Positions 16,579 to 24,950 of a stretch of 64,000 nt of DNA are shown here, piece after piece. The DNA is from Breoghania sp963678585. GTDB taxonomy: Bacteria > Pseudomonadota > Alphaproteobacteria > Rhizobiales > Stappiaceae. Both the position numbers and the translations under genes were made by a program. The DNA is taken from positions 248,001-312,000 of the forward strand of contig CAXXGA010000001.1 of assembly GCA_963678585.2 (NCBI GenBank), in the 5' to 3' direction. Below the pieces are notes generated by a model, which searched no databases, was not told the DNA's origin, and worked only from the letters and a program-made list of their open reading frames with translations. Numbering within the stretch: the stretch's first letter is position 1; each line of letters starts with the position of its first letter.

Positions 16579-19500
16579 CTACTCCGCCAGCACCCGCTGC
16601 GAGGGGAAAGTGATTTCCACCATCGTGCCCTGATTGGGCTCGCTGTCGATGGAGAAGCCCGCGCGGTTCGCTTCCACCAGCGCCTTGGTGAGCGGCAGGC
16701 CGAGGCCCGTTCCGCCGCCCAGACGCGCCGTGTGAAGCTGGCGGAAGGGTTCCAGTGCCGCTTCGATATCCTTGCGCGACATGCCCATGCCCGTATCGCG
16801 CACCCGAAGCACCACTTCGCCGGAGGGTTCAAGCGCGGTGGAAACGATGACTTGACCGCCCGCCTGATTGAACTTGATGGCGTTGGAGAGAAGGTTCAGC
16901 ACGATCTGGCGCACGGAGCGCGGATCGGCCACCACCTTGGGCACCGACGTCGGCAAACTCGCGCGGATGATCACCCGATCACGGTTGGCCTGCGGCTGCA
17001 TCAGGGCCACGCAGTCGCGCAGCACCTCGTTGATGGGCACCGCCTCAAAGGCCAGCTCGAACTTGCCCGCCTCAACCTTGGACAGGTCCAGCAGGTCGTT
17101 GATCAGGCTGAGCAGATGCGAGCCGGAGGCATGGATGTCCTTCAGGTAATCCTTGTAACGCTCGTTGCCGACCGCGCCGAAGCGCTCGTCCATCATCACC
17201 TCGGAGAAACCGATGATGGCGTTGAGCGGGGTGCGGATCTCGTGGCTGATCTTGGCCAGGAAATCGGACTTCTGCGAGGAGGCGTTTTCCGCCTGCCGCT
17301 TGGCCGACGTCAGTTCCTCTTCCGCCTTCTTCCACTGGGTGATGTCGCGCAGCACCGCACAGAACTTGGTGTTTTCCGTGTTCGTGTGCTGACCGATACG
17401 CCCGATGGTCATGAAGAGCGGAATGAGCCCGCCGTCGCTCAACTGGCCGATGACCTCGCGCCCGTCGTTGAGAACGCTGGCGACGCCGTTGCGGGCAAGC
17501 CCGTCCAGATAGTCGAGCGCGGAGCGGTGGCTTTCGAGCGCCAGATAATCCGTGAGGAGCGCCCCGGTCATGCGCTGGCGCGAGGCATTGAACAGCGCCT
17601 CGCCGGACCGGTTGACCGACAGGATGCGGCCTTGCGCATCCAGCACCATGACCCCGTCCGTCGCGGTTTCCAGAATGGCCTCAAGCTCGGCCACCTTCTC
17701 GCTGGTGTCTTCCGCCTCGTCCGTCTCAGGCGTCTCCCCGGCTTCGGGTGCCTTCGTTTTCGGCGCGTCCGACTTCTCGCGCAGGGAAATCATCAACCCG
17801 CTGCCGGTCTTCCAAGGCACGGTGTGCATGAAGGCATCGACCGGGTGGAGCGTGCCGTCGCTGGCGCGCACACAAAGCGACTGCTCGATGGTGGCGCTGC
17901 CTGCGGGCTTGGGCGGCCATTCGTCGGGCGAGGCGAACAGGGCCTCAAGCCCACCGGCTTCCGCGAGCGCTTCCAGATCGGAATAGCCCAGCATCTTCAG
18001 CAACGAGCGATTGGCGTATTCCACGTCGCGGTCGCGCACGATGGCGACGCCGATGGGCAGGCGGTCAAGCAGGCGCGGATGGATCGCGGCGGCCTTTTCC
18101 TCCGCCGTTTCCTCGCGTTTCACCGGCTCGCGCGGCTGCGGGCGCGGGGCGATCGGCATGGGGATCGGCGGCACGGCTTTCGCCGCCACCTCTTCCTCGT
18201 CTTCATCCGACGGCTTGTTGGTCTCGTCGATCCGTGCGCCAAGGGCCTCGGCGATCTTGCGGAAGGCTTCGCGCTCGGGCCGGGTCAGCTGGCTGTCGGG
18301 CGGAATGACCTGACGCTCCGCCAACCGCACCACCGTCTCGGTGAAGCTCTCGTCGTCTTCGGCGGCTTCGGCCTCAGGCTCAGGCTCAGCCACATCCCCT
18401 TCGTCGGCAGCAACTTCGACGGCCTCGGCCAGGGTCTCTTCGACCTCGTCATCGGCGGCAGGCGTCTCAGCAACGGGAGCGCTTTCAAGCATGGATGCGG
18501 GCATGCCTTCCATCGGCAGGAAGGGTTCCTCCTCCTGTGAGGGCTCATCCTCCATGCCGACGGCATCATCCCCGCCGGGCGCCTCAGCGACCGTCTCAGC
18601 ATCGTCAGAGACGGTCGCGGCAAGAGCGCCGATCCCGGCAGCGGCCACCGCGGAACCCGCCACGGAAGCGGTCGTCTCAGGTTCGGATTCCGGCTCGGCC
18701 TCGGACACGGCTTCAGGTGCGGGCTCGGCTTCAGGTGCTGGCTCGACCTCAACTTCAGGCTCCGGCTCGGCCTCGGCTTCAGGTGCGGGTTCTGGCGCGG
18801 TTTCCGTTTCGACGATCCCGGCGGCCTCAGCCTCAACGGCCTCAGCCTCGATTTCGGTCTCGTCGGCGACCTCCTCGATCACGTCCTCTGCATCGCCTGT
18901 CGCAGTCACCGCGCTTTCAGGCGCGGCTTCGTCAACCGGCCCGGCACTCTCAGCCTCTGCGGGTTCGGAACGTTCCGACGGATCCTGGGAATTTGCAGCT
19001 TCCGGCAGCCCCCATGCGGGCATGGGGTCGGCGGCGGGCGCGTAATGGGTATAGGCCGGGGCAGGCTTGGCGGGCTTGGGCAGATCGGTGACGTTGCCGG
19101 TTTCCGGCGCCTTCCCCTCTGCGCTCGGTTCTTCGTGCGCCGTATCCGTATCCTCGACGCCTTCCTCCGCCGCGCTTACCGGCTCGGCGTTTTCTTCGAC
19201 GGCTTCGCCTTGCGGTTCCTCTTCCTCCGCGCCTGCAAGAAGGCCCGCACCGGCGATCACGGCGGCTGCGGAAGCCGCAATGGTGACGGCCTCGCTGCGC
19301 GCAGACGTTTCCACCTCATCCGCCGGGCCTTCAGCGACGGGAGCCTCCGTCTCGCCTGCATCGGCAAGCGGGGTTTCGGGTCCGGCCTCGGGCTCGCCCG
19401 TCGCCAGATCGCGCGCGCTCGCATCCCCTTCCGGCGCGTGCTCTTCCTCTTCGACGTCGGCTGTCGGGGGAAGCGGGTGCATCCGCTCCATGGTGACGGC

Positions 19501-21570
19501 GTCGGCCGGACGGCAGACGCCGAAACCGCGATAGCCCTCGAACTGACGGAAGCGGTCGAAGGCGGGAAGGGCCGCCAGATCGACCGGCACGACGACGGGA
19601 TTGTCCGTCACCGGCCATTCCACCGTCAGACCGCTCCAGGTATCGCGGCGCGACAGCGCTGCGGCCACGCGGCCTTCAGGATCGAGATCGAGACGTTCGG
19701 CGACCTCCGGCCAGCTCCGCCCGACGATGTCGGCCGCTTCCGCACCGATCACATGGGCAAGCTCCGGGGAAACGCCGGTAAAGACGTGGCTGGCATTCAT
19801 CTGCCAGACGAAGCGCACCGGACGGCCGTCGCTGTCGAAGGCGAATGCGGGGGCAGGCTCTGCCTCGGACGCGGCCGGGCTCCCGGGCACAAGACTGTCG
19901 TCGGATTCCATGTCTTCCCGATCGGCTTCTGAAGAGACGTCGTCACCATCGCCAAGCGCCGCTTCGTCAGGCTCCGCCTGCGATGCGGAAGCGGCGAAGA
20001 CGTCGGCCACACCGTCATCTTCATCTTCGCCTTCAGGCTCGGCTTCCGCGTCAGGCGCGGGCTCTTCGGTGTCACCTGCAAGAACGTCCGCCTGCGCCGG
20101 GGCATCGGGCGCGGGTTCGGCCTCATCCGCAACCGGAGTTGCAAAGACGTCCCCCTCCGCTTCCTCTTGCGCGGCGCGGAGTTCTTCCGGCGCCCTTCCA
20201 ATAACGGCCACATCCTCGACGATATCGGCGGCCTGCGGGACTTCGATCTCTTCCACGAAGAGTTCCGTCCCGGCATAGTCTTCCTCACGTTCCCGATCGA
20301 TCAGCGTCTGCTTGGCGGCGCGCGCCTCGGCGATCAGCGCCGCTGCGGGCCCGGAAAGCTCCGCCCTGACGGGGGGCTCTTCCGCAACAGCGGCCTGCGT
20401 GTTCGCGCGCCCCTTCAGGAAGCGCGGCCAGGGGAAGAAATTGCGCGGAAAACTGGATGTGGCCACCGCTTCCGTCTCCTCGCCGGGGATCGCATGCGCG
20501 CGCATCGGAACAATCTCGGGCTCGGGCTCGGCCTCGGGCTCAAGTTCGTTTCCGGGCTCGCTCTTGTCCTCAGCCTCTGTCTCTGCCTGAGCGACGATCT
20601 CAGCCTCCGGCTCGATCTCTGTCTCCGGCTCGTTTTCTGTTAGCATGTCCGCTTCGGCAACCCCGTCCGCCGCGGCGGGTTCCCCCACCTCTTCAGGCTC
20701 GATCTCTTCAGGCCCGGTTTCTGCAAGCCCGGGTTCTTCAAGCACAGCTGCTTCAAGCTCGGGCTCGTCGGGGGACAGCTCTTCGGACCCGGTTCCAACA
20801 CCCTCAACCTCCGAGACCGGCTCCGGCACCTGCTCGGGCTCGTCATCGAGATTTTCCCCGGAAGCGTTTTCAGGCTCCGGGGTTTCGGGCGCAAGATTCT
20901 CTGGTTCGGGGCTTTCGGGTTCCGGGCTTTCGGGTTCCGGGATCTCCGAAACCGCGTCCTCAGCGAGGATCAGGCAGGCGGCGGGAGCGGGCTCGCTCAG
21001 TTGCGCCATCTGCGCGGCGTGGAGATCGTCGGCGATGCGCACACGCACATCCACCTCGTCATCCGCCTCTTCCAGCGCGATGTCGCCCGGCTCGGTCGCG
21101 CCGGCGCTCGCCAGAACCTTGCCGTCTTCATCCGTCAGGAAGGCGGAATATCCCTCGCCGGCGATCAACCGGCAGAAGTCCGCAAGCGGGTCTTCGATGT
21201 CGAGCCGGGTGTCGGTGGCGACCACAAGCGCCGCCTGCTCGCCATTTTCGAGCGTGACGGCGCGGGCGTGCGCGGTCAGTTGGACCGCTCTCACGCCGAT
21301 GAAGAAACGCAGTTTTTCGAGGCTCTCGCGCTCCTGGGGGGCGTGCGCCAGACGTTCCAGATGACGGCGCGCAGGCGCGGTGTCGGCCAGAGACCGGCCC
21401 AGCACTTCCGCCATGGAGGCGGCGCGGAAGAACCGCACGCCGGCGGCATTGGCCCAAAGCACACGACGCCCGTCGGCCGACCAGAGCCAGGCGGGCTGGG
21501 TCTCGCCCAGGTGCCCGGCAAGCGCCGGCATGGCGCAGAATTCGAAAAAGGTCCGGCCGTACGCGCTCAT
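16579..21570 (-). CDS. Giant PdhS-like multi-PAS sensor histidine kinase
   Basis: Soluble-looking protein of 1663 residues. Domains in order: a PAS-like region near 20-130 (PAWLWSADGRRVLWANAAG); acidic Glu/Pro/Ala linker about 205-400; a short ordered block about 403-446; a further acidic linker; PAS about 577-690 (ending EGYRGFGVCR); a very long acidic linker about 690-1150 that holds two Ala/Gly-rich hydrophobic stretches; PAS about 1165-1265; PAS about 1295-1415; HisKA with FLAKISHEIRTPLNAI (phospho-acceptor H1443); and HATPase with N-box NLLSNAIKFN, DTGMGM and GGGTGLGLPL. The H-box and catalytic part match the PdhS/DivJ/PleC-type kinases that act on DivK and the CtrA pathway; the partner is inferred. 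The ATG at 21570 is the first good start; an upstream TTG is possible. A CtrA box lies 174 bases upstream. Confidence 0.85.
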   Translation of the reverse strand: MSAYGRTFFEFCAMPALAGHLGETQPAWLWSADGRRVLWANAAGVRFFRAASMAEVLGRSLADTAPARRHLERLAHAPQERESLEKLRFFIGVRAVQLTAHARAVTLENGEQAALVVATDTRLDIEDPLADFCRLIAGEGYSAFLTDEDGKVLASAGATEPGDIALEEADDEVDVRVRIADDLHAAQMAQLSEPAPAACLILAEDAVSEIPEPESPEPESPEPENLAPETPEPENASGENLDDEPEQVPEPVSEVEGVGTGSEELSPDEPELEAAVLEEPGLAETGPEEIEPEEVGEPAAADGVAEADMLTENEPETEIEPEAEIVAQAETEAEDKSEPGNELEPEAEPEPEIVPMRAHAIPGEETEAVATSSFPRNFFPWPRFLKGRANTQAAVAEEPPVRAELSGPAAALIAEARAAKQTLIDREREEDYAGTELFVEEIEVPQAADIVEDVAVIGRAPEELRAAQEEAEGDVFATPVADEAEPAPDAPAQADVLAGDTEEPAPDAEAEPEGEDEDDGVADVFAASASQAEPDEAALGDGDDVSSEADREDMESDDSLVPGSPAASEAEPAPAFAFDSDGRPVRFVWQMNASHVFTGVSPELAHVIGAEAADIVGRSWPEVAERLDLDPEGRVAAALSRRDTWSGLTVEWPVTDNPVVVPVDLAALPAFDRFRQFEGYRGFGVCRPADAVTMERMHPLPPTADVEEEEHAPEGDASARDLATGEPEAGPETPLADAGETEAPVAEGPADEVETSARSEAVTIAASAAAVIAGAGLLAGAEEEEPQGEAVEENAEPVSAAEEGVEDTDTAHEEPSAEGKAPETGNVTDLPKPAKPAPAYTHYAPAADPMPAWGLPEAANSQDPSERSEPAEAESAGPVDEAAPESAVTATGDAEDVIEEVADETEIEAEAVEAEAAGIVETETAPEPAPEAEAEPEPEVEVEPAPEAEPAPEAVSEAEPESEPETTASVAGSAVAAAGIGALAATVSDDAETVAEAPGGDDAVGMEDEPSQEEEPFLPMEGMPASMLESAPVAETPAADDEVEETLAEAVEVAADEGDVAEPEPEAEAAEDDESFTETVVRLAERQVIPPDSQLTRPEREAFRKIAEALGARIDETNKPSDEDEEEVAAKAVPPIPMPIAPRPQPREPVKREETAEEKAAAIHPRLLDRLPIGVAIVRDRDVEYANRSLLKMLGYSDLEALAEAGGLEALFASPDEWPPKPAGSATIEQSLCVRASDGTLHPVDAFMHTVPWKTGSGLMISLREKSDAPKTKAPEAGETPETDEAEDTSEKVAELEAILETATDGVMVLDAQGRILSVNRSGEALFNASRQRMTGALLTDYLALESHRSALDYLDGLARNGVASVLNDGREVIGQLSDGGLIPLFMTIGRIGQHTNTENTKFCAVLRDITQWKKAEEELTSAKRQAENASSQKSDFLAKISHEIRTPLNAIIGFSEVMMDERFGAVGNERYKDYLKDIHASGSHLLSLINDLLDLSKVEAGKFELAFEAVPINEVLRDCVALMQPQANRDRVIIRASLPTSVPKVVADPRSVRQIVLNLLSNAIKFNQAGGQVIVSTALEPSGEVVLRVRDTGMGMSRKDIEAALEPFRQLHTARLGGGTGLGLPLTKALVEANRAGFSIDSEPNQGTMVEITFPSQRVLAE

Positions 21571-21743
21571 CGCTGCAGCAACTCCGCCCCTGCCCTTCGC
21601 TGGATGCAAATCCGTCCGGGGTTCCGGTCTCAAGTCATTTGGCGACGTCTTTTCCCCGACGCCGCCCCCTCAGACGAAAACCCCACGCATCCTTTTCCCC
21701 CGCCGAAAGGACAGGACTGCGAGACGGCCCGGCACAAGCCGGA

Positions 21744-21758
21744 TTAACACCTTGTTAA
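21744..21758. promoter_or_regulatory. CtrA-type binding site upstream of the kinase
   Basis: TTAACACCTTGTTAA is a perfect TTAA-N7-TTAA, the recognition sequence of the cell-cycle regulator CtrA. It is 174 bases upstream of the kinase start and about 335 upstream of the phasin start. Confidence 0.6.
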
Positions 21759-21909
21759 TAACCGGAATTCCCATCAGCGTCCATGCGCAGATGTCCGATC
21801 TCCAGCCTTCCTTGACAGCGTGGTTAACCCGTAATCATCCCAATGATGCTTACCTATGGTAACATCTGCCAATTGTGATGATACGCATGAGCGACGATTG
21901 TATCCCTCA

Positions 21910-21924
21910 CGCTGCACCGCAGCG
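21910..21924. promoter_or_regulatory. PhaR-type operator upstream of the first phasin
   Basis: CGCTGC-ACC-GCAGCG is a perfect inverted repeat that contains CTGC-N3-GCAG, the site reported for the PHB-sensing repressor PhaR of Rhodobacter/Paracoccus. It is about 170 bases upstream of the phasin start. Confidence 0.5.
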
Positions 21925-22092
21925 AAACCGGCCCGCGCCATGAAGCGGCTGTCGTATGGTGAGGCGGTTATCGTATGGTAATGTGTTTGTCATTGTGTTT
22001 GCGTTAAGATCCGAACTTGCCAGAGGCAAGCTCAGGATCCGCGGTTATCTGATGCTCCGACGTCCGGTCGGGGCGACATCAAGGAGCCTTTC

Positions 22093-22479
22093 ATGACGAC
22101 GTCGAAATCCAATTTCGAGATCCCCGAGCAGATGCGCGAATTTGCCGAGAAAAGCGTGGATCAGGCACGCAAGGCCTTCGACAGCTTCATGGACGCCACC
22201 CAGAAAGCCGTAACCACCGTGGAAGGCCAGACCAACGCCGCGCAATCCGGCTCGCTCGACATGAACAAGAAGGTTCTGGACTACGCCGAGGAGCATGTCG
22301 ACGCTGCCTTCCAGCTTGCGCAGAAGATCGTGCGAGCGGGCGACATGCAGGAAATCCTGCAGCTTCAGAGCGAATACCTGAAGGGCCAGATGGAGGCCCT
22401 GGGCGAGCAGGCCCGCGAGTTGAGCGAAAGCGCCACGCGCACCGCATCCGACGTCACCAGCAAGGGCGCGGACAAGTAA
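22093..22479 (+). CDS. phaP: Phasin family protein (first copy)
   Basis: Small helical protein of 128 residues without signal peptide or membrane segment. The pattern FEIPEQMREFAEKSVDQARKAF at the start and AFQLAQKIVRAGDMQEILQLQ in the middle is that of phasin_2-type proteins, which coat polyhydroxyalkanoate granules and limit their size. AAGGAG lies 8 bases before the ATG at 22093. A second phasin gene follows on the same strand after 477 bases. PhaR-type sites precede both genes, which fits control by polymer level. Confidence 0.88.
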   Translation: MTTSKSNFEIPEQMREFAEKSVDQARKAFDSFMDATQKAVTTVEGQTNAAQSGSLDMNKKVLDYAEEHVDAAFQLAQKIVRAGDMQEILQLQSEYLKGQMEALGEQARELSESATRTASDVTSKGADK

Positions 22480-22671
22480 CGTCCCGTCCCGCAACCGATC
22501 ACGCGGCGCGCCTTCCCCCAAAGACGGCGCGCCCACCCGGATTGCACACCGCGGCCATTGCTTCAAGCAGCCCCCCCCCCGGGGCTTCAGGCAGACGCTT
22601 GGGGCCACGGGCAGCCCCGGCAAACCGGGCGCGAAACCCTTCCCTCTGACGATTTTTCGGAAATCTTATGG

Positions 22672-22699
22672 TGCATCGCAATATTTATGTTGCAATGCA
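22672..22699. promoter_or_regulatory. PhaR-like inverted repeat, distal
   Basis: TGCATCGCAA and TTGCAATGCA form arms that match at 9 of 10 positions, with an 8-base AT spacer. The TGC-rich half-sites resemble those bound by PhaR. Located about 260 bases upstream of the second phasin. Confidence 0.45.
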
Positions 22700-22894
22700 G
22701 CAAGAACTCCCTATTCTATGTGGTGTAGAAACGCCGGGCACACCATCCGATCGCTGATCGACGTTTACGTGCCCGAGGAAAGTTTGTGACTGCCGGACAG
22801 GGATCTTTCGGGCCGATGCGTCGCCTGAACGACGTTTTCCCCGAACAGGCCCGGCCAGAAAGACGTACCGGTCCGCCAATCGCTCCGAAGGATG

Positions 22895-22918
22895 GATTGC
22901 TGCCAATATGCAGCAATC
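22895..22918. promoter_or_regulatory. PhaR-like inverted repeat, proximal
   Basis: GATTGCTGC-N6-GCAGCAATC, perfect 9-bp arms, ends 38 bases before the second phasin's ATG. Its position in the leader suits an operator; it could also form an mRNA hairpin. Confidence 0.5.
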
Positions 22919-22956
22919 GGGTCGCTCCGGGGCCAAAGACCCACAGGAGAGAATTC

Positions 22957-23460
22957 ATGACCACTGCGAAGTCCACGACGACCAAATCGACCTCCACCTC
23001 CTCTTCCGCCTCCAAGGCGTCCGCCGCCATGCCGAATTTCGAGGCTTTCTCCATGCCCAAGATGGAAGTGCCTGCGGCCGTGCGCGAGCTGACCGAGAAG
23101 GGGCTCAACCAGTCCCGCGAAGCTTACGAGAAGTTCAAGTCCGCTGCCGAGGAGGCCACCGACATGATCGAAGACAGCTACGAGACCACCCGTCAGGGCG
23201 TCATGGACATCAACCTGTGCGCCCTTGAGGCGGCCAAGACCAACACCGACGCCACCTACGACTTCATGAAGTCGATGTTCGCCGTGAAGTCCGTGTCGGA
23301 GGCCATCGAGCTTCAGACCACGTTTGCGCGCAGCCAGTTCGACGCGCTCACCAAGCAGACCAAGGACATGCAGGAACTGAGCTCCAAGCTCGCCAGCGAC
23401 CTCGGCGAGCCGGTGAAGGACGCCTTCGGCAAGGCGTTCAAGGACATCAAGGCTGCGTAA
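22957..23460 (+). CDS. phaP: Phasin family protein (second copy)
   Basis: Protein of 167 residues. A Ser/Thr/Lys-rich leader of about 24 residues (MTTAKSTTTKSTSTSSS) precedes a phasin domain with VPAAVRELTEKGLNQSREAYEKFK, typical of the PHB-granule proteins of Rhizobiales (phasin_2), and an amphipathic helix to the end. It should bind the surface of polyhydroxybutyrate granules. GGAGAG precedes the ATG at 22957. The two phasins in this window share the helical Gln/Ala/Lys-rich character but little direct identity, so they are not a recent duplication. A rho-independent terminator follows. Confidence 0.92.
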   Translation: MTTAKSTTTKSTSTSSSASKASAAMPNFEAFSMPKMEVPAAVRELTEKGLNQSREAYEKFKSAAEEATDMIEDSYETTRQGVMDINLCALEAAKTNTDATYDFMKSMFAVKSVSEAIELQTTFARSQFDALTKQTKDMQELSSKLASDLGEPVKDAFGKAFKDIKAA

Positions 23461-23505
23461 AGCGCCTCTTCAACGTGACTGACACCTGCCCTGTCAGCAC
23501 GACAC

Positions 23506-23548
23506 CGCCCGGAAGGCCCCGTGAAAACGGCGGTTTTCCGGGCGTTTT
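23506..23548 (+). terminator. Terminator of the second phasin gene
   Basis: CGCCCGGAA (23506-23514) pairs with TTCCGGGCG (23536-23544), followed by TTTTC. It begins 45 bases after the stop. Confidence 0.8.
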
Positions 23549-23642
23549 CATTTCGAACTCAAGCTGTGCACAGGCGAAGTAAAAACGCCGATGTCGGCAC
23601 TTGAAATCGAAATCGAAAATCCATATGGTCCGCTCACTTCGC

Positions 23643-23719
23643 GCCGCCTTAGCTCAGTTGGTTAGAGCGCTAGATTGTGGATCTAGAGGTCCCCCGTTCG
23701 AACCGGGGAGGCGGTACCA
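23643..23719 (+). tRNA. tRNA-His (GTG)
   Basis: Cloverleaf of 77 bases: acceptor GCCGCCT with AGGCGGT, D-arm with AGCTCAGTTGGTTAGAGC, anticodon stem CTAGA/TCTAG with loop TTGTGGA (anticodon GTG at 23677-23679), T-arm CCCCG-TTCGAAC-CGGGG, and encoded CCA. The discriminator base is A73 and the base before the acceptor stem is C, so the usual G-1:C73 pair of bacterial tRNA-His is missing. That is the known peculiarity of alphaproteobacteria. Confidence 0.97.
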
Positions 23720-23721
23720 TC

Positions 23722-23737
23722 CCCCTTCAGGGGTTTT
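23722..23737 (+). terminator. Short terminator after tRNA-His
   Basis: CCCC-TTCA-GGGG followed by TTTT, 3 bases after the CCA end. Small but GC-only stem. Confidence 0.6.
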
Positions 23738-23876
23738 CCCGGACAATTCGATCGCGACAGGCTCTCACGGGGCCCGTTTTTCTGCGTGAGCGGAACCGTG
23801 CGCCCGCTTGATCTGCGCGGGGAGGCGTCGCGGGTGGCAGCCCATCCTTCGAGACGCGCCCTTCGGGCGCTCCTCA

Positions 23877-24807
23877 GTGTCTGGCCCGAAATGAGTTGAG
23901 TGATTTCAGTCGTTTGTGATTCCGTTGTTTTGAAAAGAACTGACAGGAGGCACAAAATGTGGACTGAAACCACTCGGCGACAATATGAGCGCCGCGGTCC
24001 GGGCTATGCAAGTGATCTGAGTGACGAGGAATGGCAGGTTCTTGCGCCCTATCTGCCGGCACCCAGCGGCCTCGGCCGACCCCGCACGACTTCGCTTCGT
24101 GCGGTCGTCAACGCGATCTTCTATCTGGCGCGTGCCGGTTGTCCGTGGCGCCTGCTGCCCCACGACTTTCCGCCCCGATCCACGGTGCAGCGCTACTTCT
24201 ACATGTGGCGCGACACAGGGTTATGGGGCTCGATCAATCGCCAGCTCGTTGCCGTGGAGCGCCGTGCGCAGGCCCGCAGATCCCACCCCTCGGCAGGCAT
24301 TATCGACAGTCAGAGCGCCCCGACCACCGAGAGCGGCGGGCCGCGCGGGCTGGACCCGGCCAAGCGGATCAAGGGCCGCAAACGGCATATCGTCACCGAC
24401 ACGCAAGGCATGCTGCTGGATGTGATGGTGCATCCGGCCAACATTCAGGACGTCCACGGAGCGGTGCCGTTGCTGCACCGGCTTCGCAAGCGCTTTCCAA
24501 AGCTCAGTCACATCTTCGCGGACCGTGTCTATCGCGGGAAGAAGCTTTTGAAAGACCTGCAAGACTGCGGGCCGTGGAAAATCCAAATCGTCCAGAGACC
24601 TGCCGGTGTCAAAGGCTTCCAGCTGCTGCCGCGACGCTGGGTCGTGGAACGCACCTTCGCATGGCTCTCGCGCGCAAGAAGGCTCTCCAAAGACTTCGAG
24701 CGATCCGTCCAGACCGAGCAGACATGGATATATGTCGCGGGTGTGATCCTGCTCGTCAGGAGACACGCAAGGCATTGAAAACATAAACCCACTTTCGAGT
24801 CAGACTC
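23877..24807 (+). mobile_element. IS5-family insertion sequence, complete, 931 bp
   Basis: The ends are imperfect inverted repeats: left GTGTCTGGCCCGAAATGAG, right (reverse complement) GAGTCTGACTCGAAAGTGG. A 3-bp direct repeat TCA (23874-23876 and 24808-24810) flanks the element, fitting the TNA target of several IS5 subgroups. Size and single transposase gene are typical. The insertion lies 157 bases after tRNA-His inside a palindromic repeat. Confidence 0.85.
23957..24778 (+). CDS. IS5-family DDE transposase
   Basis: Protein of 273 residues. It cuts and joins the ends of its own IS. The N-terminal part has the DUF4096-type helix SDLSDEEWQVLAPYLP and the run FYLARAGCPWRLLP; the DDE triad lies in GIIDSQS, IFADRVY and WVVERTFAWLSRARRL. 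No frameshift or stop interrupts it, so it may be active. AGGAGG stands 5 bases before the ATG at 23957; an earlier in-frame start lies outside the translation signal. Confidence 0.93.
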   Translation: MWTETTRRQYERRGPGYASDLSDEEWQVLAPYLPAPSGLGRPRTTSLRAVVNAIFYLARAGCPWRLLPHDFPPRSTVQRYFYMWRDTGLWGSINRQLVAVERRAQARRSHPSAGIIDSQSAPTTESGGPRGLDPAKRIKGRKRHIVTDTQGMLLDVMVHPANIQDVHGAVPLLHRLRKRFPKLSHIFADRVYRGKKLLKDLQDCGPWKIQIVQRPAGVKGFQLLPRRWVVERTFAWLSRARRLSKDFERSVQTEQTWIYVAGVILLVRRHARH

Positions 24808-24950
24808 TCAGGATGACGTTGTGGATGGGGAAAGCTCCTCGATCTCTCAACACACACAACGTCATCCTGAGGAGCCTGCGAGAAGCAGGCGTCTCGAAGG
24901 ATCGGCTCCACACGCAGGCAGAATGCCGAACGCCCCCACCGCCGCACGTG

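Larger units (their letters stand above)
21571..22092. other. Divergent intergenic region between kinase and phasin
   Basis: These 522 bases hold the CtrA-type box at 21744 (nearer the kinase) and the PhaR-type site at 21910 (nearer the phasin). A further half-site, GGTTAACCC, occurs near 21823. The remainder shows no gene. Confidence 0.6.
22480..22956. other. Region between the two phasin genes
   Basis: Contents: a hairpin formed by two GGCGCGCC sequences (22505-22512 and 22526-22533); a run of ten C followed by four G (22571-22584); and two inverted repeats rich in TGC/GCA at 22672 and 22895. No convincing gene. Confidence 0.6.
23840..24904. repeat. Mosaic palindromic repeat, copy split by an IS
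   Basis: The left part (23840-23876, GCCCATCCTTCGAGACG ... GCTCCTCA) and the right part (24808-24904, TCAGGATGACGTT ... AACGTCATCCTGAGG ... GTCTCGAAGGAT) join into the same arrangement as the intact copy at 16415. The IS sits inside the CCTCAGGATGACG of one arm. Confidence 0.8.

Noticed and set aside
16525..18540. 671-residue rightward frame over the kinase 3' half
   Set aside because: Antisense shadow of the HisKA/HATPase coding sequence; composition is that of a complementary frame.
18341..21364. Ser/Ala- and Arg/Pro-rich frames over the kinase linker
   Set aside because: They arise from the repetitive GAG/GCC/CCG codons of the acidic linker read in other frames; no start signal or domain.
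23643..24904. tRNA-His next to the IS as an integrative-element junction
   Set aside because: There is no duplication of the tRNA 3' end and no integrase; the IS target is the palindromic repeat, with its own 3-bp duplication.
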